NCBI GenBank assembly: GCA_902470265.1
Contig: CABRFW010000001.1
Location: 1-33,146 of the forward strand
DNA: 33,146 nucleotides
Reading direction: 5' to 3'
Origin: an uncultured Collinsella sp.
GTDB taxonomy: Bacteria; Actinomycetota; Coriobacteriia; Coriobacteriales; Coriobacteriaceae
The notes beneath the pieces are model-generated. The model made no database searches. It saw only the letters and a program-made list of their open reading frames with translations, and was not told where the DNA came from. A program made the position numbers and the translations under genes. Positions 1 through 8,669 of the stretch are shown in pieces (positions within the stretch are counted from its first letter, which is position 1; each line of letters starts with the position of its first letter).

Positions 1-601
1 TCGTGGGCTCGTCGGCAATCAGAATATCGGGATCGCAGGCAAGAGCCATAGCGATCATGACACGCTGACGCATACCGCCGGAGAACTGGTGCGGATACTC
101 ATTGACGCGCTTCTCGGGCTCGGGGATACCCACGAGGTCCAAAAGCTCGGTAGCGCGCTTGAGCGCCTCCTGCTTGGAGTAGCCACGGTGCAGACGAAGA
201 CCCTCGCCCACCTGCTTGCCGATCTTATAGACCGGGTTCAAGGAGGTCATAGGATCCTGGAAGATCATCGCGATATCGTTGCCGCGAATGTGCTGCATCT
301 CTTCCTCGGTCATTTCGAGGATGGAGCGGCCGCGATAGCGAACGTCACCGCCCTCGATCTTTCCCGGAGGCATCGAGATGAGGCCCATGATGGTCATGGC
401 GGTCACGGACTTACCGGAGCCGGACTCACCGACGACGCCCAGGGTCTCGCCGCGATCGAGCGTGTAGGAGACACCGTCGACAGCGCGAACAACGCCATCC
501 TCGGTGTGGAAATACATCTTAAGGTCATCGACCTCGAGCAGATGCTGGCCCTCAGGAACCGGCTGGTCCTTCAGGTCCACATAGTTCTTGTTCTTCTTCA
601 T
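1..601 (-). CDS. oppD: Oligopeptide ABC transporter ATP-binding protein OppD (3' end outside window)
   Basis: Cytoplasmic ATPase of a peptide-type ABC importer; it would energise the OppB/OppC permease pair. Reading back from an ATG at 601 gives 200 residues with no stop before the window edge, so the C-terminal part is missing. Visible motifs are Walker A GESGSGKS (about residues 58-65), a Q-loop FQDPMTSLNP, the ABC signature FSGGMRQR and Walker B ILIADEPT. The start follows the oppC stop by only two bases, which indicates translational coupling. The FQDPMTSLNP and GMRQR forms are typical of the OppD/DppD branch rather than OppF. An OppF partner is expected just beyond the left edge but cannot be seen. 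Family assignment is secure; the peptide substrate is inferred. Confidence 0.93.
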   Translation of the reverse strand, partial: MKKNKNYVDLKDQPVPEGQHLLEVDDLKMYFHTEDGVVRAVDGVSYTLDRGETLGVVGESGSGKSVTAMTIMGLISMPPGKIEGGDVRYRGRSILEMTEEEMQHIRGNDIAMIFQDPMTSLNPVYKIGKQVGEGLRLHRGYSKQEALKRATELLDLVGIPEPEKRVNEYPHQFSGGMRQRVMIAMALACDPDILIADEPT

Positions 602-603
602 CC

Positions 604-1539
604 TTATGCGTCCTTCATCTTGACGTCGAGGGCGTCGCGCAGACCGTCACCCAGCAGGGTGAAGGCGAGCACCGTCGAGAGAATTGCCAGACCGGGCATG
701 ATCATCATCCAGGGAGCGGTCAGAAGATACTGCTGACCGTCCTGAATCATGGAGCCCCACGAAGGCGTAGGCGGAATAACGCCCATGCCGAGGAAGGACA
801 GAGCGGACTCGGTCAGAATGGCGCCACCAATGTTCATGGTCGCGTAGACCACGATGGAGGCGACGGAGTTCGGGAAGATGTGACGCACGACGATACGAGC
901 ATCGGATGCACCCATCGCGCGCGCAGCGTCAACATAGTCGTTTTCCTTGACCGTCAAGATCGCAGAGCGGAAGACGCGCGCAATCGAAGGCCATCCGAGA
1001 ATACCGATGGCGATAAAGACGTTCTGAAGACCACGGCCGATAACGGCGATCATGGCGACAACGAACAGCACGTACGGGAACGCCAGGAAGATGTCCGCAC
1101 AGCGCATGATGATCGTATCCCAGATGCCGCCGTAGAAACCCGCCAGAGCACCCATGACCAGACCGATCAGCGTGGAAATCGCGGTGGCCATAATGCCGAC
1201 GGACAGCGAAACACGTGCACCGTAGATAACGCGGACGAGAATGTCACGACCTAGGGCGTCGGTGCCAAACGGGTGCTCGGCACACGGAGCCAGCAGCGAC
1301 GTCTGAGCCATGGTGGTCGAGTCGGAAGCCGTCGGCGAACCGAGCCAGGGCTTAGCCCACAGATCTGCGGTCAGGGCAACCACAACGACGATGATGATCC
1401 AGCAGACACCGATAACGGCGAGCTTGTTCTTACGAAGACGCTTAAAAGCGTCGCCCCACAGCGTGCGGGACTTGGCGGGAGCAGATGCGGCCTTGGTGGC
1501 GGTAGCCTGCTCCTGAGACTGAGAATCAGTTTCCTGCAT
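604..1539 (-). CDS. oppC: Oligopeptide ABC transporter permease OppC
   Basis: Inner-membrane permease of the peptide/nickel (BPD_transp_1) family, 311 aa. A cytoplasmic N-terminal tail of about 35 residues rich in Gln, Ser and Ala precedes the first membrane segment (IGVCWIIIVVVVALTA). The OppC N-terminal domain motif HPFGTDALGRDILVRVIYG follows, then five more hydrophobic segments. The EAA coupling loop (AARAMGASDARIVVRHIFPN) contacts the ATPase. The start has a GGGAGG ribosome site eight bases upstream. The oppB stop lies 14 bases upstream and oppD begins two bases after the stop, so it is an internal cistron of oppABCD. Length is normal for OppC/DppC (about 300 aa). Confidence 0.93.
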   Translation of the reverse strand: MQETDSQSQEQATATKAASAPAKSRTLWGDAFKRLRKNKLAVIGVCWIIIVVVVALTADLWAKPWLGSPTASDSTTMAQTSLLAPCAEHPFGTDALGRDILVRVIYGARVSLSVGIMATAISTLIGLVMGALAGFYGGIWDTIIMRCADIFLAFPYVLFVVAMIAVIGRGLQNVFIAIGILGWPSIARVFRSAILTVKENDYVDAARAMGASDARIVVRHIFPNSVASIVVYATMNIGGAILTESALSFLGMGVIPPTPSWGSMIQDGQQYLLTAPWMMIMPGLAILSTVLAFTLLGDGLRDALDVKMKDA

Positions 1540-1553
1540 GAGACGTACCTCCC

Positions 1554-2591
1554 TTAGGCCTTATCCGACGGACCGCCAAGGCGGATGCGCGGGTCGAGGA
1601 ATGCATAGCTAATGTCGACGAGCAGGTTGATCACCATGACGACGACAACGATGAGCGTAACGCCGCCCATAACGATGGGCCAGTCACGCATGCTAATGGC
1701 GCGATAGACCTCATAGCCGATACCGGGCCAGTTAAAGACCGTCTCGGTCAGGATGGCGCCCGAAAGCATGCCGCCAAAGTCGACACCAATATAGGTAACG
1801 ACGGGGATGAGTGCATTCTTAAGCGCATGCTTGACGATGATCGCACGATTGGAGAGACCCTTGGCCTTTGCCGTACGGATGTAATCCTGGTTCATGACGT
1901 CAAGCAGCTGCGAGCGCATAATGCGCGCAGCATAAGCGGTCGAAACCGAAGCCAGCGTAATGGTCGGAAGCACATAGTGCATCCAATCCTGATACTGAGA
2001 GCTGGAACCGCCGGCACCCGAGATCGGCATGGAGATTGCACCGCCCGTGGCGTCCTTGAGGATGACGCCAAAGAACAGCTGCAGCAACATACCGAGCCAG
2101 AAGGCCGGGACCGCAACGAGGATCGACGTGGTGAGCGTTACCAAAATATCCCAGAAGGAATAACGCTTTACCGCCGAAATGATACCCGCACCGATACCCA
2201 TAATTGCCTCGAGCACGATGGCGCACGCGGCAAGTTTGACCGTATACGGATACTTCTGGGCAAAGATTTCCGTAACCGGCAGCTTGCGCTGATACGAATT
2301 GCCCAGATCGCCATGAAGCAGGCCGTTCATGTAATACAAGTAACGGTCCACGAGCGACGTTTGAACGGGGTCGCCGTTCTCGTCAAGGATCGCGTTGCCG
2401 TCCTCGTCCGTCTGGACCAGGTGATAGCGGACGCGAAGCTGAAGCTCCACCTCGGGGGACAGAGCCTTGTCTCCACCGATCAGCTTGATCGGATCTCCCG
2501 GCACGATATTCTGGAGGGCGAACAGAATCAGCGTAACGCCCAAAAACACCGGGATGAACTGAAGCACACGTTTAACGATGTACTTACCCAT
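1554..2591 (-). CDS. oppB: Oligopeptide ABC transporter permease OppB
   Basis: First permease subunit of the oppABCD importer, 345 aa. The N-terminus (MGKYIVKRVLQFIPVFLGVT) is the classic OppB/DppB first membrane helix. The EAA loop reads RTAKAKGLSNRAIIVKHALKN, and the C-terminus ends with the usual LDPRIRLG motif. The start has a GGGGAG ribosome site four bases upstream. The protein is somewhat longer than the usual 306-330 aa because the external loop after helix 1 (roughly residues 40-95) carries an extra acidic stretch containing DEDGNAILDENGDP. It is separated from oppA by about 150 bases holding an inverted repeat, and followed closely by oppC. The family call is firm; the role of the loop insert is unknown. 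Confidence 0.93.
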   Translation of the reverse strand: MGKYIVKRVLQFIPVFLGVTLILFALQNIVPGDPIKLIGGDKALSPEVELQLRVRYHLVQTDEDGNAILDENGDPVQTSLVDRYLYYMNGLLHGDLGNSYQRKLPVTEIFAQKYPYTVKLAACAIVLEAIMGIGAGIISAVKRYSFWDILVTLTTSILVAVPAFWLGMLLQLFFGVILKDATGGAISMPISGAGGSSSQYQDWMHYVLPTITLASVSTAYAARIMRSQLLDVMNQDYIRTAKAKGLSNRAIIVKHALKNALIPVVTYIGVDFGGMLSGAILTETVFNWPGIGYEVYRAISMRDWPIVMGGVTLIVVVVMVINLLVDISYAFLDPRIRLGGPSDKA

Positions 2592-2622
2592 ACCACTCCC
2601 CTATCTAGGGATTAACCTAAAT

Positions 2623-2650
2623 GGGATGCCGATCGCCAGACCGGCATCCC
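2623..2650 (-). terminator. Intergenic hairpin between oppA and oppB
   Basis: A perfect 9-bp inverted repeat (gggatgccg / cggcatccc) with a 10-base loop sits between the binding-protein gene and its permease genes. On the minus strand the stem is followed only by ATTTAGG, so it lacks a proper U-tract. It could be a leaky terminator or an mRNA 3'-end stabiliser that raises oppA transcript above oppBCD. The repeat is seen directly; the role is inferred. Confidence 0.5.
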
Positions 2651-2747
2651 AAAATTACCATCAGCCAGTTTACCCCAGGTTAGGGAGAACTGTATGTTTC
2701 CCATGAGGTCTACGTAAATACTTGACCCTCACGGAAGCTGCAAACTC

Positions 2748-4424
2748 TTAGGCGAGCTCAGCGGTACCCAGATCGGCGTGCTTCTGCGGATCGACATAGA
2801 GGTGCTTGATGCGATCGGAGCCGGCGATGGTGTGCGTGTAGAACATAATCGGGATGACCGGGCAGTCGGCAGCGACCATTGCGTCGGCCTCCTGCATCTT
2901 AGCGACGCGCTCTTCGTCGTCAACCGTGGTACGGGCCTCATCGACCTTGGCGTCGAACTCGGGGTTGTTGTAACCAGAGCGGTTGTCGCCACCGAGGGAG
3001 TCGGAGTGGAACAGCGGATACAGGAAGTTGTCCATGATCGGGTAGTCGGCAATCCAACCCAGACGACCGAACTGATAGTTAAAGTTCTGATACTGCTCGA
3101 GCAGGGCAGACCACTCGGGGGTATCGGAGACAGCGGTAACGCCAACCTTGGCGAGGTCGCCGATGATGGACTCCATGATCTCCTTGTGGCCACCGTCCTG
3201 GTTGTAGGACAGAGTCACGTTAATGCCACGATCGCCGTTAGCGCCAGCGGGAGCAACCTTGTCGAGGTACTCGTTAGCCTTGTCGACGTCATAGGCGCAG
3301 AACTCCCATGCGCCCTCTTTGTAGCCATCGATGCCCGGAGGAACAATGCCGTCGGCAGGGGTACGGGTACCCTTGAAGATGGTCTTGCAGATGGCCTCAC
3401 GGTTGATGGCCAGGGAGATACCCCTGCGCAGGTCGGCGTTGTTGAACGGCTCGGCCGTGTTGTTGCAGGTCAGGTAGTAGGTGGAAGGCTCGGCGCCGAG
3501 CAGCATGCGCTCGCCGTCACCCATGGTGTAGCCGTCCTTGGACACGCCGCGATCCTTCTTGGCAGCGTCGATCTGAGCAACGGGAACGTCGCAGACATCG
3601 AGGTTACCGGCCTGGAACTCCTTGTAAGCGGTCTCCATGTCCTTGATGACCTGGAAGTGGATGCCATCGATCTTGGCCTTGTCGCCATAGTAATCGTCGA
3701 ACTTCTTGAGGTTGATCTCCTGACCATCCTCCCACTTGCCGTCCATCATGAACGGGCCGTTACCGACCGGTGCAAGGTAGAAGCTCTTGACATCGGACTC
3801 GGCGCACTCGGGAACCGGGGCCAGAGCCGGGTGAGAGGCGACGAAGGGGAAGTCGGCGTAAGCGGAAGACAGCTTGACGACGAGGGTCTCATCGTCGGGG
3901 CAAGTAACACCGCTGAGCTCGGTAGCGTTACCGGCAAGCAGGTCGTCATAGCCCTCGACCATGGAAAGGTGATAGGAGACCTCGGAAGGGCCGTACTCGG
4001 TAGCGATGGCCGACTTGGTGTTGACCAGACGCTCCCAACCGAGCTTGAAGGACTTGGAGGTAACGTCGTCACCGTTGTGGAACTTGGCCTTCTTGATCTT
4101 GAAGGTAAACTCGGTGGCGTCGTCGTTGGCCTCAAAGGACTCGCAAGCCAGCGGAACGATCTCGCCCTTCTCGGCGTCATAAGAGGTCAGAGCGTCAAAG
4201 AGCTGGTACTCGACCTGAGTGCCCTGGTCCTCCTGGACATTGTAGGGGTCGATGCAGACCGGGTTGTTGATGTAGAAGTTCAGCGTCGAACCGGACTCAG
4301 AACCGGAAGCGTCGCCGCCCTTCTTGCCGCATGCGGCAAGAAAAGCCATAGAGCTCGCAGCGAGGGTGCCGCCAACAAAGGCGCGACGACCCATAACGGG
4401 CTGGTGGAACATAGAATCAGCCAT
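2748..4424 (-). CDS. oppA: Oligopeptide-binding lipoprotein OppA (SBP family 5)
   Basis: Extracellular solute-binding lipoprotein that delivers peptides to OppBCD, 558 aa. The start is an ATG five bases after a strong AAGGAGG site. The signal region has a twin-arginine-like GRRAFVGG, a hydrophobic stretch and a lipobox LAAC with Cys32 as the predicted lipidation site, followed by a Gly/Ser/Asp linker. The mature part has SBP family 5 hallmarks: an early DPYNVQE segment, YQLFDALTSYD, and FTFKIKKAKFHNGDDVTSKSF, the OppA/DppA family signature. Length fits OppA (about 540 aa). It is the first gene of the operon, with a 293-base upstream gap. A peptide substrate is inferred from family only. Confidence 0.92.
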   Translation of the reverse strand: MADSMFHQPVMGRRAFVGGTLAASSMAFLAACGKKGGDASGSESGSTLNFYINNPVCIDPYNVQEDQGTQVEYQLFDALTSYDAEKGEIVPLACESFEANDDATEFTFKIKKAKFHNGDDVTSKSFKLGWERLVNTKSAIATEYGPSEVSYHLSMVEGYDDLLAGNATELSGVTCPDDETLVVKLSSAYADFPFVASHPALAPVPECAESDVKSFYLAPVGNGPFMMDGKWEDGQEINLKKFDDYYGDKAKIDGIHFQVIKDMETAYKEFQAGNLDVCDVPVAQIDAAKKDRGVSKDGYTMGDGERMLLGAEPSTYYLTCNNTAEPFNNADLRRGISLAINREAICKTIFKGTRTPADGIVPPGIDGYKEGAWEFCAYDVDKANEYLDKVAPAGANGDRGINVTLSYNQDGGHKEIMESIIGDLAKVGVTAVSDTPEWSALLEQYQNFNYQFGRLGWIADYPIMDNFLYPLFHSDSLGGDNRSGYNNPEFDAKVDEARTTVDDEERVAKMQEADAMVAADCPVIPIMFYTHTIAGSDRIKHLYVDPQKHADLGTAELA

Positions 4425-4661
4425 GCCATCCTCCTTATGAGATAGGACAAAGAAATGTTCAGTCGGACATATGTCGAGACAATCCGATCCGAACCATCAA
4501 AACGCCGCCCGCTGCTATGGCTGGTTATGCACAACGGACCAACGTTTCGCAATACAGTAGCGCATTTTATGCACGATTTGGGGCTAATTCCGGTTAACGG
4601 TCGAGAATTTCTTTAGTTGGGCGAAGTATGTGGGGATATTTTGACTCTGTTACAAATATGT
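4425..4661. promoter_or_regulatory. Upstream region of oppA, presumed promoter
   Basis: This gene-free stretch between oppA and the secG terminator is more AT-rich than its surroundings and must hold the oppA promoter. I see no convincing -35/-10 pair. Short inverted repeats are present: ttaca-aata-tgtaa at 4650-4663 (its last two bases touch the terminator tract) and gcat-ttt-atgc near 4562-4572. Either could be an operator half-site arrangement. No open frame here looks coding. Confidence 0.35.
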
Positions 4662-4692
4662 AAACAAAAAGGGTCCCGCACCTGCGAGACCC
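4662..4692 (-). terminator. secG: Intrinsic terminator downstream of secG
   Basis: On the minus strand, a stem of about nine or ten pairs beginning GGGTC and closing GACCC (4671-4692, small loop near AGGT) is followed directly by TTTTTGTTT (4670-4662). This is a textbook Rho-independent terminator. It lies 25 bases after the secG stop and separates the housekeeping block from oppABCD. Confidence 0.85.
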
Positions 4693-4717
4693 ATTGCAAA
4701 CGTATATACGCCGATGC

Positions 4718-4972
4718 TTAGTAGCCGACGATGCCCTGCGGGAAGAAGAACATGCACAGGACGACGCACACGGCAAAAACAACGGCCATAATTACCGTCA
4801 GGCGATCGAGGTTCTGCTCCATGACGCCCGTGGCAGAGCTGGAGTTATACAGCGAGCTAGCGATCATATCCGAAACGCCGGTGCCCTTACCGGAATGCAT
4901 CAGGACGAGAATCGTCAGCGCCACGGCAGAGACAGCCCAAACGACAAACAGAAGAATCTGGAACGGACCCAT
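4718..4972 (-). CDS. secG: Preprotein translocase subunit SecG
   Basis: Small membrane subunit of the SecYEG translocon, 84 aa. It has two hydrophobic helices: residues 5-25 (ILLFVVWAVSAVALTILVLM) and about 57-78 (LTVIMAVVFAVCVVLCMFFF). They flank the SecG loop containing HSGKGTGVSDM, the diagnostic family motif. The start has AAGGAG seven bases upstream. It is followed by its own terminator and preceded by the gpmI terminator, so it probably has its own promoter; a TACAGT -10-like hexamer lies at 5009-5014, with only a weak -35. Its position after tpiA/gpmI matches the pgk-tpiA-secG order common in Actinobacteria and Firmicutes. Confidence 0.93.
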   Translation of the reverse strand: MGPFQILLFVVWAVSAVALTILVLMHSGKGTGVSDMIASSLYNSSSATGVMEQNLDRLTVIMAVVFAVCVVLCMFFFPQGIVGY

Positions 4973-5075
4973 AGATAAGCTCCTTAATAGAACAGTTCAA
5001 GCTCCAATACTGTACCACAATCCCCCGCTCTCCCCTACCTGCCACTCAAGGACGGGGTGGAAATGGCAGAAATAC

Positions 5076-5110
5076 CAAAAAGGGGGTTGTCCGGTTGTGG
5101 ACAACCCCCT
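5076..5110 (-). terminator. gpmI: Intrinsic terminator downstream of gpmI
   Basis: A perfect 12-bp stem (5081-5092 with 5099-5110, arms AGGGGGTTGTCC and its complement) has a 6-base loop. On the minus strand it is followed by TTTTTGG. It starts about 27 bases after the gpmI stop. This is the strongest stem in the window. Confidence 0.88.
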
Positions 5111-5136
5111 TACTAGAAAACGGTATTTGTTTTCTA

Positions 5137-6690
5137 TTAGGCCTCGGTGGCGAGCACGCGGCCCGTCATCTCGGCGGAAGGCTCAATACCAGCCATGGTG
5201 AGCATGGTCGGAGCGATATCGGAAAGACGGCCGTCCTCGATACCGGTGAGCTGTGCCTTCTCATCAACGATGATGAACGGCACGCGGTTGGTGGTGTGAG
5301 CCGTAAACGGATGCTTGGAACCGTCGGAAGCAACGTCAAACATGTGATCGGCGTTGCCGTGGTCGGCGGTAATCAGTGCAAAGCCGCCCTTGGCGAGAAT
5401 CGCCGGGACAACCTTGGACAGGGCATCGTCAACAGCCTCGACAGCCTTAACGGCAGCGTCGAAGACACCGGTGTGACCAACCATGTCGCAGTTCGCGAAG
5501 TTCACGATGTAGAAATCAGCGCGATCCTCGTTGATGGCGGCGACGAGCTTCTCGGTAACCTCGGGAGCGCTCATCTCGGGCTGCAGATCGTAGGTAGCAA
5601 CCTTGGGGGAAGCGACGAGCACGCGCTCCTCGCCCTCCTTGGGCTCCTCGATGCCACCGTTGAGGAAGAACGTCACGTGGGCGTACTTCTCGGTCTCGGC
5701 AGTGTGCAGCTGCTTCAGGCCATTGGCGGCGATAACGTCGGCCAGGACGTTCTCGGGGAACGTCTTGGGGAAGGCGACCTCGACGTCAAACGTCGGATCA
5801 TACTCGGTCATCGTCACAAAGTGCGAAAGCTTGATCTGCTCGCGCTCAAAGCCGTCGAACTCCTTGTCCGTGAACACGCGGGTCATCTGACGAGCGCGGT
5901 CGGGACGGAAGTTGAAGAAGATGGCCGCGTCGCCCTCGTGAATGCCCTCGTTGTGGGCAGCGAAGGGCTCGACGAACTCGTCGCCGCGCGGGTCCTTCTC
6001 GTAGTAGGCCTTGATACCGGCAACGGGGTCGGTATCAGCATCGGACGCGTTGACCATGACGTCGTAGGCGCGCTGGATGCGCTCCCAACGATTATCGCGG
6101 TCCATGGCCCAATAACGGCCCGAGACGGTGGCAACGCGAGCGTCGCAACCGGTCTCCTCGGAGATCTTAGCCAGGAAGGCGCAGAACTCACTCATGTAAC
6201 CGGCACCGGACTGCGGGTCAACGTCGCGACCATCCATAAAGGCGTGGACGCGAACGGTCTTGACACCGTGCTCGGCAGCCATCTTGACCAGAGCCTCGAC
6301 GTGGTTCATGTGAGAATGAACACCGCCAGGGCTCATAAGGCCCATGAGGTGGAGAGTCTTACCGTCAGCCTTGACGTCGTCCATAGCCTTGACAAAAACC
6401 TCGTTCTTGGCGATGGAGCCGTCCTTGATGGCGTTGTTGATGCGCGAAAGCTCCTGGAACACGATGCGTCCGGCACCGATGTTGAGGTGACCCACCTCGG
6501 AGTTACCCATCTGGCCATCGGGAAGGCCCACGTCCTCGCCCGAAGCGCCGAGCGTGGTGTGGGGGTACTTCTCGTACAGGCTATCAAGGAAGGGCGTCTT
6601 GGCAGCGGCGACGGCGTTCTCGCCATCGGCCGGAGCAAGGCCGCAACCATCCATGATGATCAGGAGTGCAGGAAGATGACGCTGTGCCAT
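5137..6690 (-). CDS. gpmI: 2,3-bisphosphoglycerate-independent phosphoglycerate mutase
   Basis: Cytosolic glycolytic enzyme interconverting 3- and 2-phosphoglycerate through a phosphoserine, using two Mn ions; 517 aa, normal for the family (about 510). The N-terminal metal-site motif is LLIIMDGCG (Asp14). The nucleophile is Ser64 in QMGNSEVGHLNIGAGR. Further metal-binding motifs are FINFANCDMVGHTG-like (YIVNFANCDMVGHTG) and ITADHGNADHM near the C-terminus. HAFMDGRDVDPQSG and FFNFRPDRARQ are substrate-binding signatures. It starts five bases after the tpiA stop with a weak AGGA site, so it is probably coupled to tpiA. A strong terminator follows. Enolase is not in the window. Confidence 0.96.
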   Translation of the reverse strand: MAQRHLPALLIIMDGCGLAPADGENAVAAAKTPFLDSLYEKYPHTTLGASGEDVGLPDGQMGNSEVGHLNIGAGRIVFQELSRINNAIKDGSIAKNEVFVKAMDDVKADGKTLHLMGLMSPGGVHSHMNHVEALVKMAAEHGVKTVRVHAFMDGRDVDPQSGAGYMSEFCAFLAKISEETGCDARVATVSGRYWAMDRDNRWERIQRAYDVMVNASDADTDPVAGIKAYYEKDPRGDEFVEPFAAHNEGIHEGDAAIFFNFRPDRARQMTRVFTDKEFDGFEREQIKLSHFVTMTEYDPTFDVEVAFPKTFPENVLADVIAANGLKQLHTAETEKYAHVTFFLNGGIEEPKEGEERVLVASPKVATYDLQPEMSAPEVTEKLVAAINEDRADFYIVNFANCDMVGHTGVFDAAVKAVEAVDDALSKVVPAILAKGGFALITADHGNADHMFDVASDGSKHPFTAHTTNRVPFIIVDEKAQLTGIEDGRLSDIAPTMLTMAGIEPSAEMTGRVLATEA

Positions 6691-6695
6691 ATGTC

Positions 6696-7463
6696 CTACT
6701 CGCCTGCCTTGACGACCATAGAGGCGAAGTCGGCAGCCTTGAGCGAAGCGCCGCCCACGAGGGCGCCGTCAACGTCGGGCTTGGCGACGAGCTCGGCAAT
6801 GTTGCCGGGCTTGGCGGAACCGCCGTAGAGAACGCGGATGCCGTTGGCGAGCTCCTCGCCGAACATCTCCTTGAGGGTCTCACGGATAGCGCCGCAGACC
6901 TCCTGAGCGTCCTCGGCGGTAGCGGTCTTGCCGGTGCCGATGGCCCAGATGGGCTCGTAGGCGACGACGACCTGCTTGGGGCAGGTGATCTCAAGGCCAG
7001 CAAGGCCAGCCTTGACCTGGTTCACGACGTGCTCGACATAGGTGCCAGCCTCGCGGACCTCAAGGGACTCGCCGCAGCAGAAGACGGGAACAAGACCGGC
7101 GGCAACGAGGGCCTTAGCCTTCTTGTTCTGGTCCTCGTCGGTCTCGTGGAAGTAGTCGCGACGCTCGGAGTGACCGATAATGCAGTAGGTGCAGCCAGCG
7201 GACTTGAGCATGTCGCAAGAAAACTCACCGGTGAAGGCACCCTTGGCCTCCCAGTACACGTTCTGTGCACCGAGGGCGATGGGGGCAGCCTGAATGCGGT
7301 CATGAACCGTGGTGATGTCGATGGTCGGAGGGCAGACGAGCACCTCGACGCCAGCCGGAACCTCGGGCAGAGCCTGAGCCAGCTCGTCGGCGAGCTTGGC
7401 GGCCTCGGCGACGTCGTTGTTCATCTTCCAGTTACCAGCGATAAGAAGGGTGCGATTAGGCAT
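6696..7463 (-). CDS. tpiA: Triose-phosphate isomerase
   Basis: Cytosolic isomerase interconverting dihydroxyacetone phosphate and glyceraldehyde-3-phosphate, 255 aa, the family's usual size. Catalytic residues are Lys13 in AGNWKMN, His98 in IIGHSERR and Glu170 in VAYEPIWAIGTGK. The phosphate-binding LYGGSAKPGN motif lies near the C-terminus. The frame is open further upstream, but the ATG at 7463 is chosen because TIM proteins begin just before the NWKMN strand. That ATG overlaps the last eight bases of pgk including its stop, so translation is coupled. gpmI follows five bases after the stop. Confidence 0.96.
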   Translation of the reverse strand: MPNRTLLIAGNWKMNNDVAEAAKLADELAQALPEVPAGVEVLVCPPTIDITTVHDRIQAAPIALGAQNVYWEAKGAFTGEFSCDMLKSAGCTYCIIGHSERRDYFHETDEDQNKKAKALVAAGLVPVFCCGESLEVREAGTYVEHVVNQVKAGLAGLEITCPKQVVVAYEPIWAIGTGKTATAEDAQEVCGAIRETLKEMFGEELANGIRVLYGGSAKPGNIAELVAKPDVDGALVGGASLKAADFASMVVKAGE

Positions 7464-8646
7464 CGAGAAGCGCCTCCACTCCGGGCAGGGCCTTACCCTC
7501 GACGAGCTCCATGGAAGCGCCACCACCGGTGGAGATCCAGCTCATCTTGTCGGCCAGGTTGAACTTGTTGACAGCTGCGACGGAGTCGCCACCGCCGATG
7601 ATCGAGGTGCAGTCGGCCTCGGCGACAGCCTCGGCGATAGCCTGGGTGCCGTGAGCGAAGTTGTCAAACTCGAAGACGCCCATGGGGCCGTTCCAGAACA
7701 CGGTCTTGGCGCCCTTGACGGCCTCGGCGTAAAGCTCCTCGGTCTTGGGGCCGATGTCCATACCCTCACGATCGTCGGGGATAGCGTCGGAAGCGACAAC
7801 CTCGGGGACAGCGTCCTCGCCAAAGTGATCGGCAACGCGGTTGTCGATGGGGAGCAGGATCTTGACGCCCTTCTCCTCGGCCTTCTTGAGCATCTCGCCG
7901 GCGCGCTCGACCCAGTCCTCTTCCTTGAGGGACTGACCAACGGTCAGGCCCTGAGCCAGGAAGAAGGTGTAGGCCATGCCGCCACCGATGATCAGGGTGT
8001 CAGCGGAGTCGATGAGGTGATCGAGAACGCCGATCTTGGAGGAAACCTTGGAACCGCCGACGATGGCGACGAAGGGACGCTCGGGCTCGGCGAAGATGCC
8101 GGTCAGCGTGTCGACCTCCTTCTCAAGCAGGAAGCCAGCGACGGCAGGCAGGTAAGCGGCGGGGCCCACGACGGAACCCTGGGCGCGGTGAGCGGTACCG
8201 AAAGCATCGAGAACGAAGACGTCGCCATAGGAAGCGAGCTTCTTGGCGATCTCGGGATCGTTCTTCTTCTCACGCTTGTCAAAACGGACGTTCTCGAGAA
8301 CGAGGACCTTACCCGGCTCGACGGCGGCGACAGCCTCAGCAGCCTTCTCGCCGTAGGTGTCAGCGACAAAGGCAACGTCGAGACCAGAGAGCTCAGCGAG
8401 CTTCTTGGCGACGGGCTCGAGGGACAGCTCGGGCTGGAAGCCGGTGCCCTCGGGACGGCCGAGGTGGCTCATGAGGATGACACGAGCGTTGTGCTCAACG
8501 AGGTAGTTGATGGTGGGCAGGGCAGCCTTGATACGGGTGGTGTCGCCAACGACGCCATCCTTGATAGGCACGTTAAAGTCAACGCGGACGAGAACGCGCT
8601 TTCCGTCGACATCGATGTCGCGGACGGTCTTCTTGGTAAAGGCCAT
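7456..8646 (-). CDS. pgk: Phosphoglycerate kinase
   Basis: Cytosolic enzyme transferring phosphate from 1,3-bisphosphoglycerate to ADP, 396 aa (usual 390-400). Visible motifs are VRVDFNVPIKDG and MSHLGRPEG in the N-terminal substrate domain, the TLIIGGGMAYTF region, FWNGPMGVFE, and the nucleotide-site IIGGGDSVAAV and STGGGASMELVEGK at the C-terminus. The frame extends 12 codons further upstream, but that extension contains a hairpin and has no ribosome site. The ATG at 8646 follows AAAGG and matches family starts. The gene lies between the gap terminator and tpiA, which it overlaps by eight bases. No clear promoter is visible in its short leader. Confidence 0.96.
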   Translation of the reverse strand: MAFTKKTVRDIDVDGKRVLVRVDFNVPIKDGVVGDTTRIKAALPTINYLVEHNARVILMSHLGRPEGTGFQPELSLEPVAKKLAELSGLDVAFVADTYGEKAAEAVAAVEPGKVLVLENVRFDKREKKNDPEIAKKLASYGDVFVLDAFGTAHRAQGSVVGPAAYLPAVAGFLLEKEVDTLTGIFAEPERPFVAIVGGSKVSSKIGVLDHLIDSADTLIIGGGMAYTFFLAQGLTVGQSLKEEDWVERAGEMLKKAEEKGVKILLPIDNRVADHFGEDAVPEVVASDAIPDDREGMDIGPKTEELYAEAVKGAKTVFWNGPMGVFEFDNFAHGTQAIAEAVAEADCTSIIGGGDSVAAVNKFNLADKMSWISTGGGASMELVEGKALPGVEALLDA

Positions 8647-8669
8647 GTTTGCTTCTACCTTTCGTACGT

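Noticed and set aside
7464..7526. N-terminal extension of tpiA by 21 codons
   Set aside because: The extension lies wholly within the pgk coding end, and triose-phosphate isomerases start just before the NWKMN strand; the ATG at 7463 fits.
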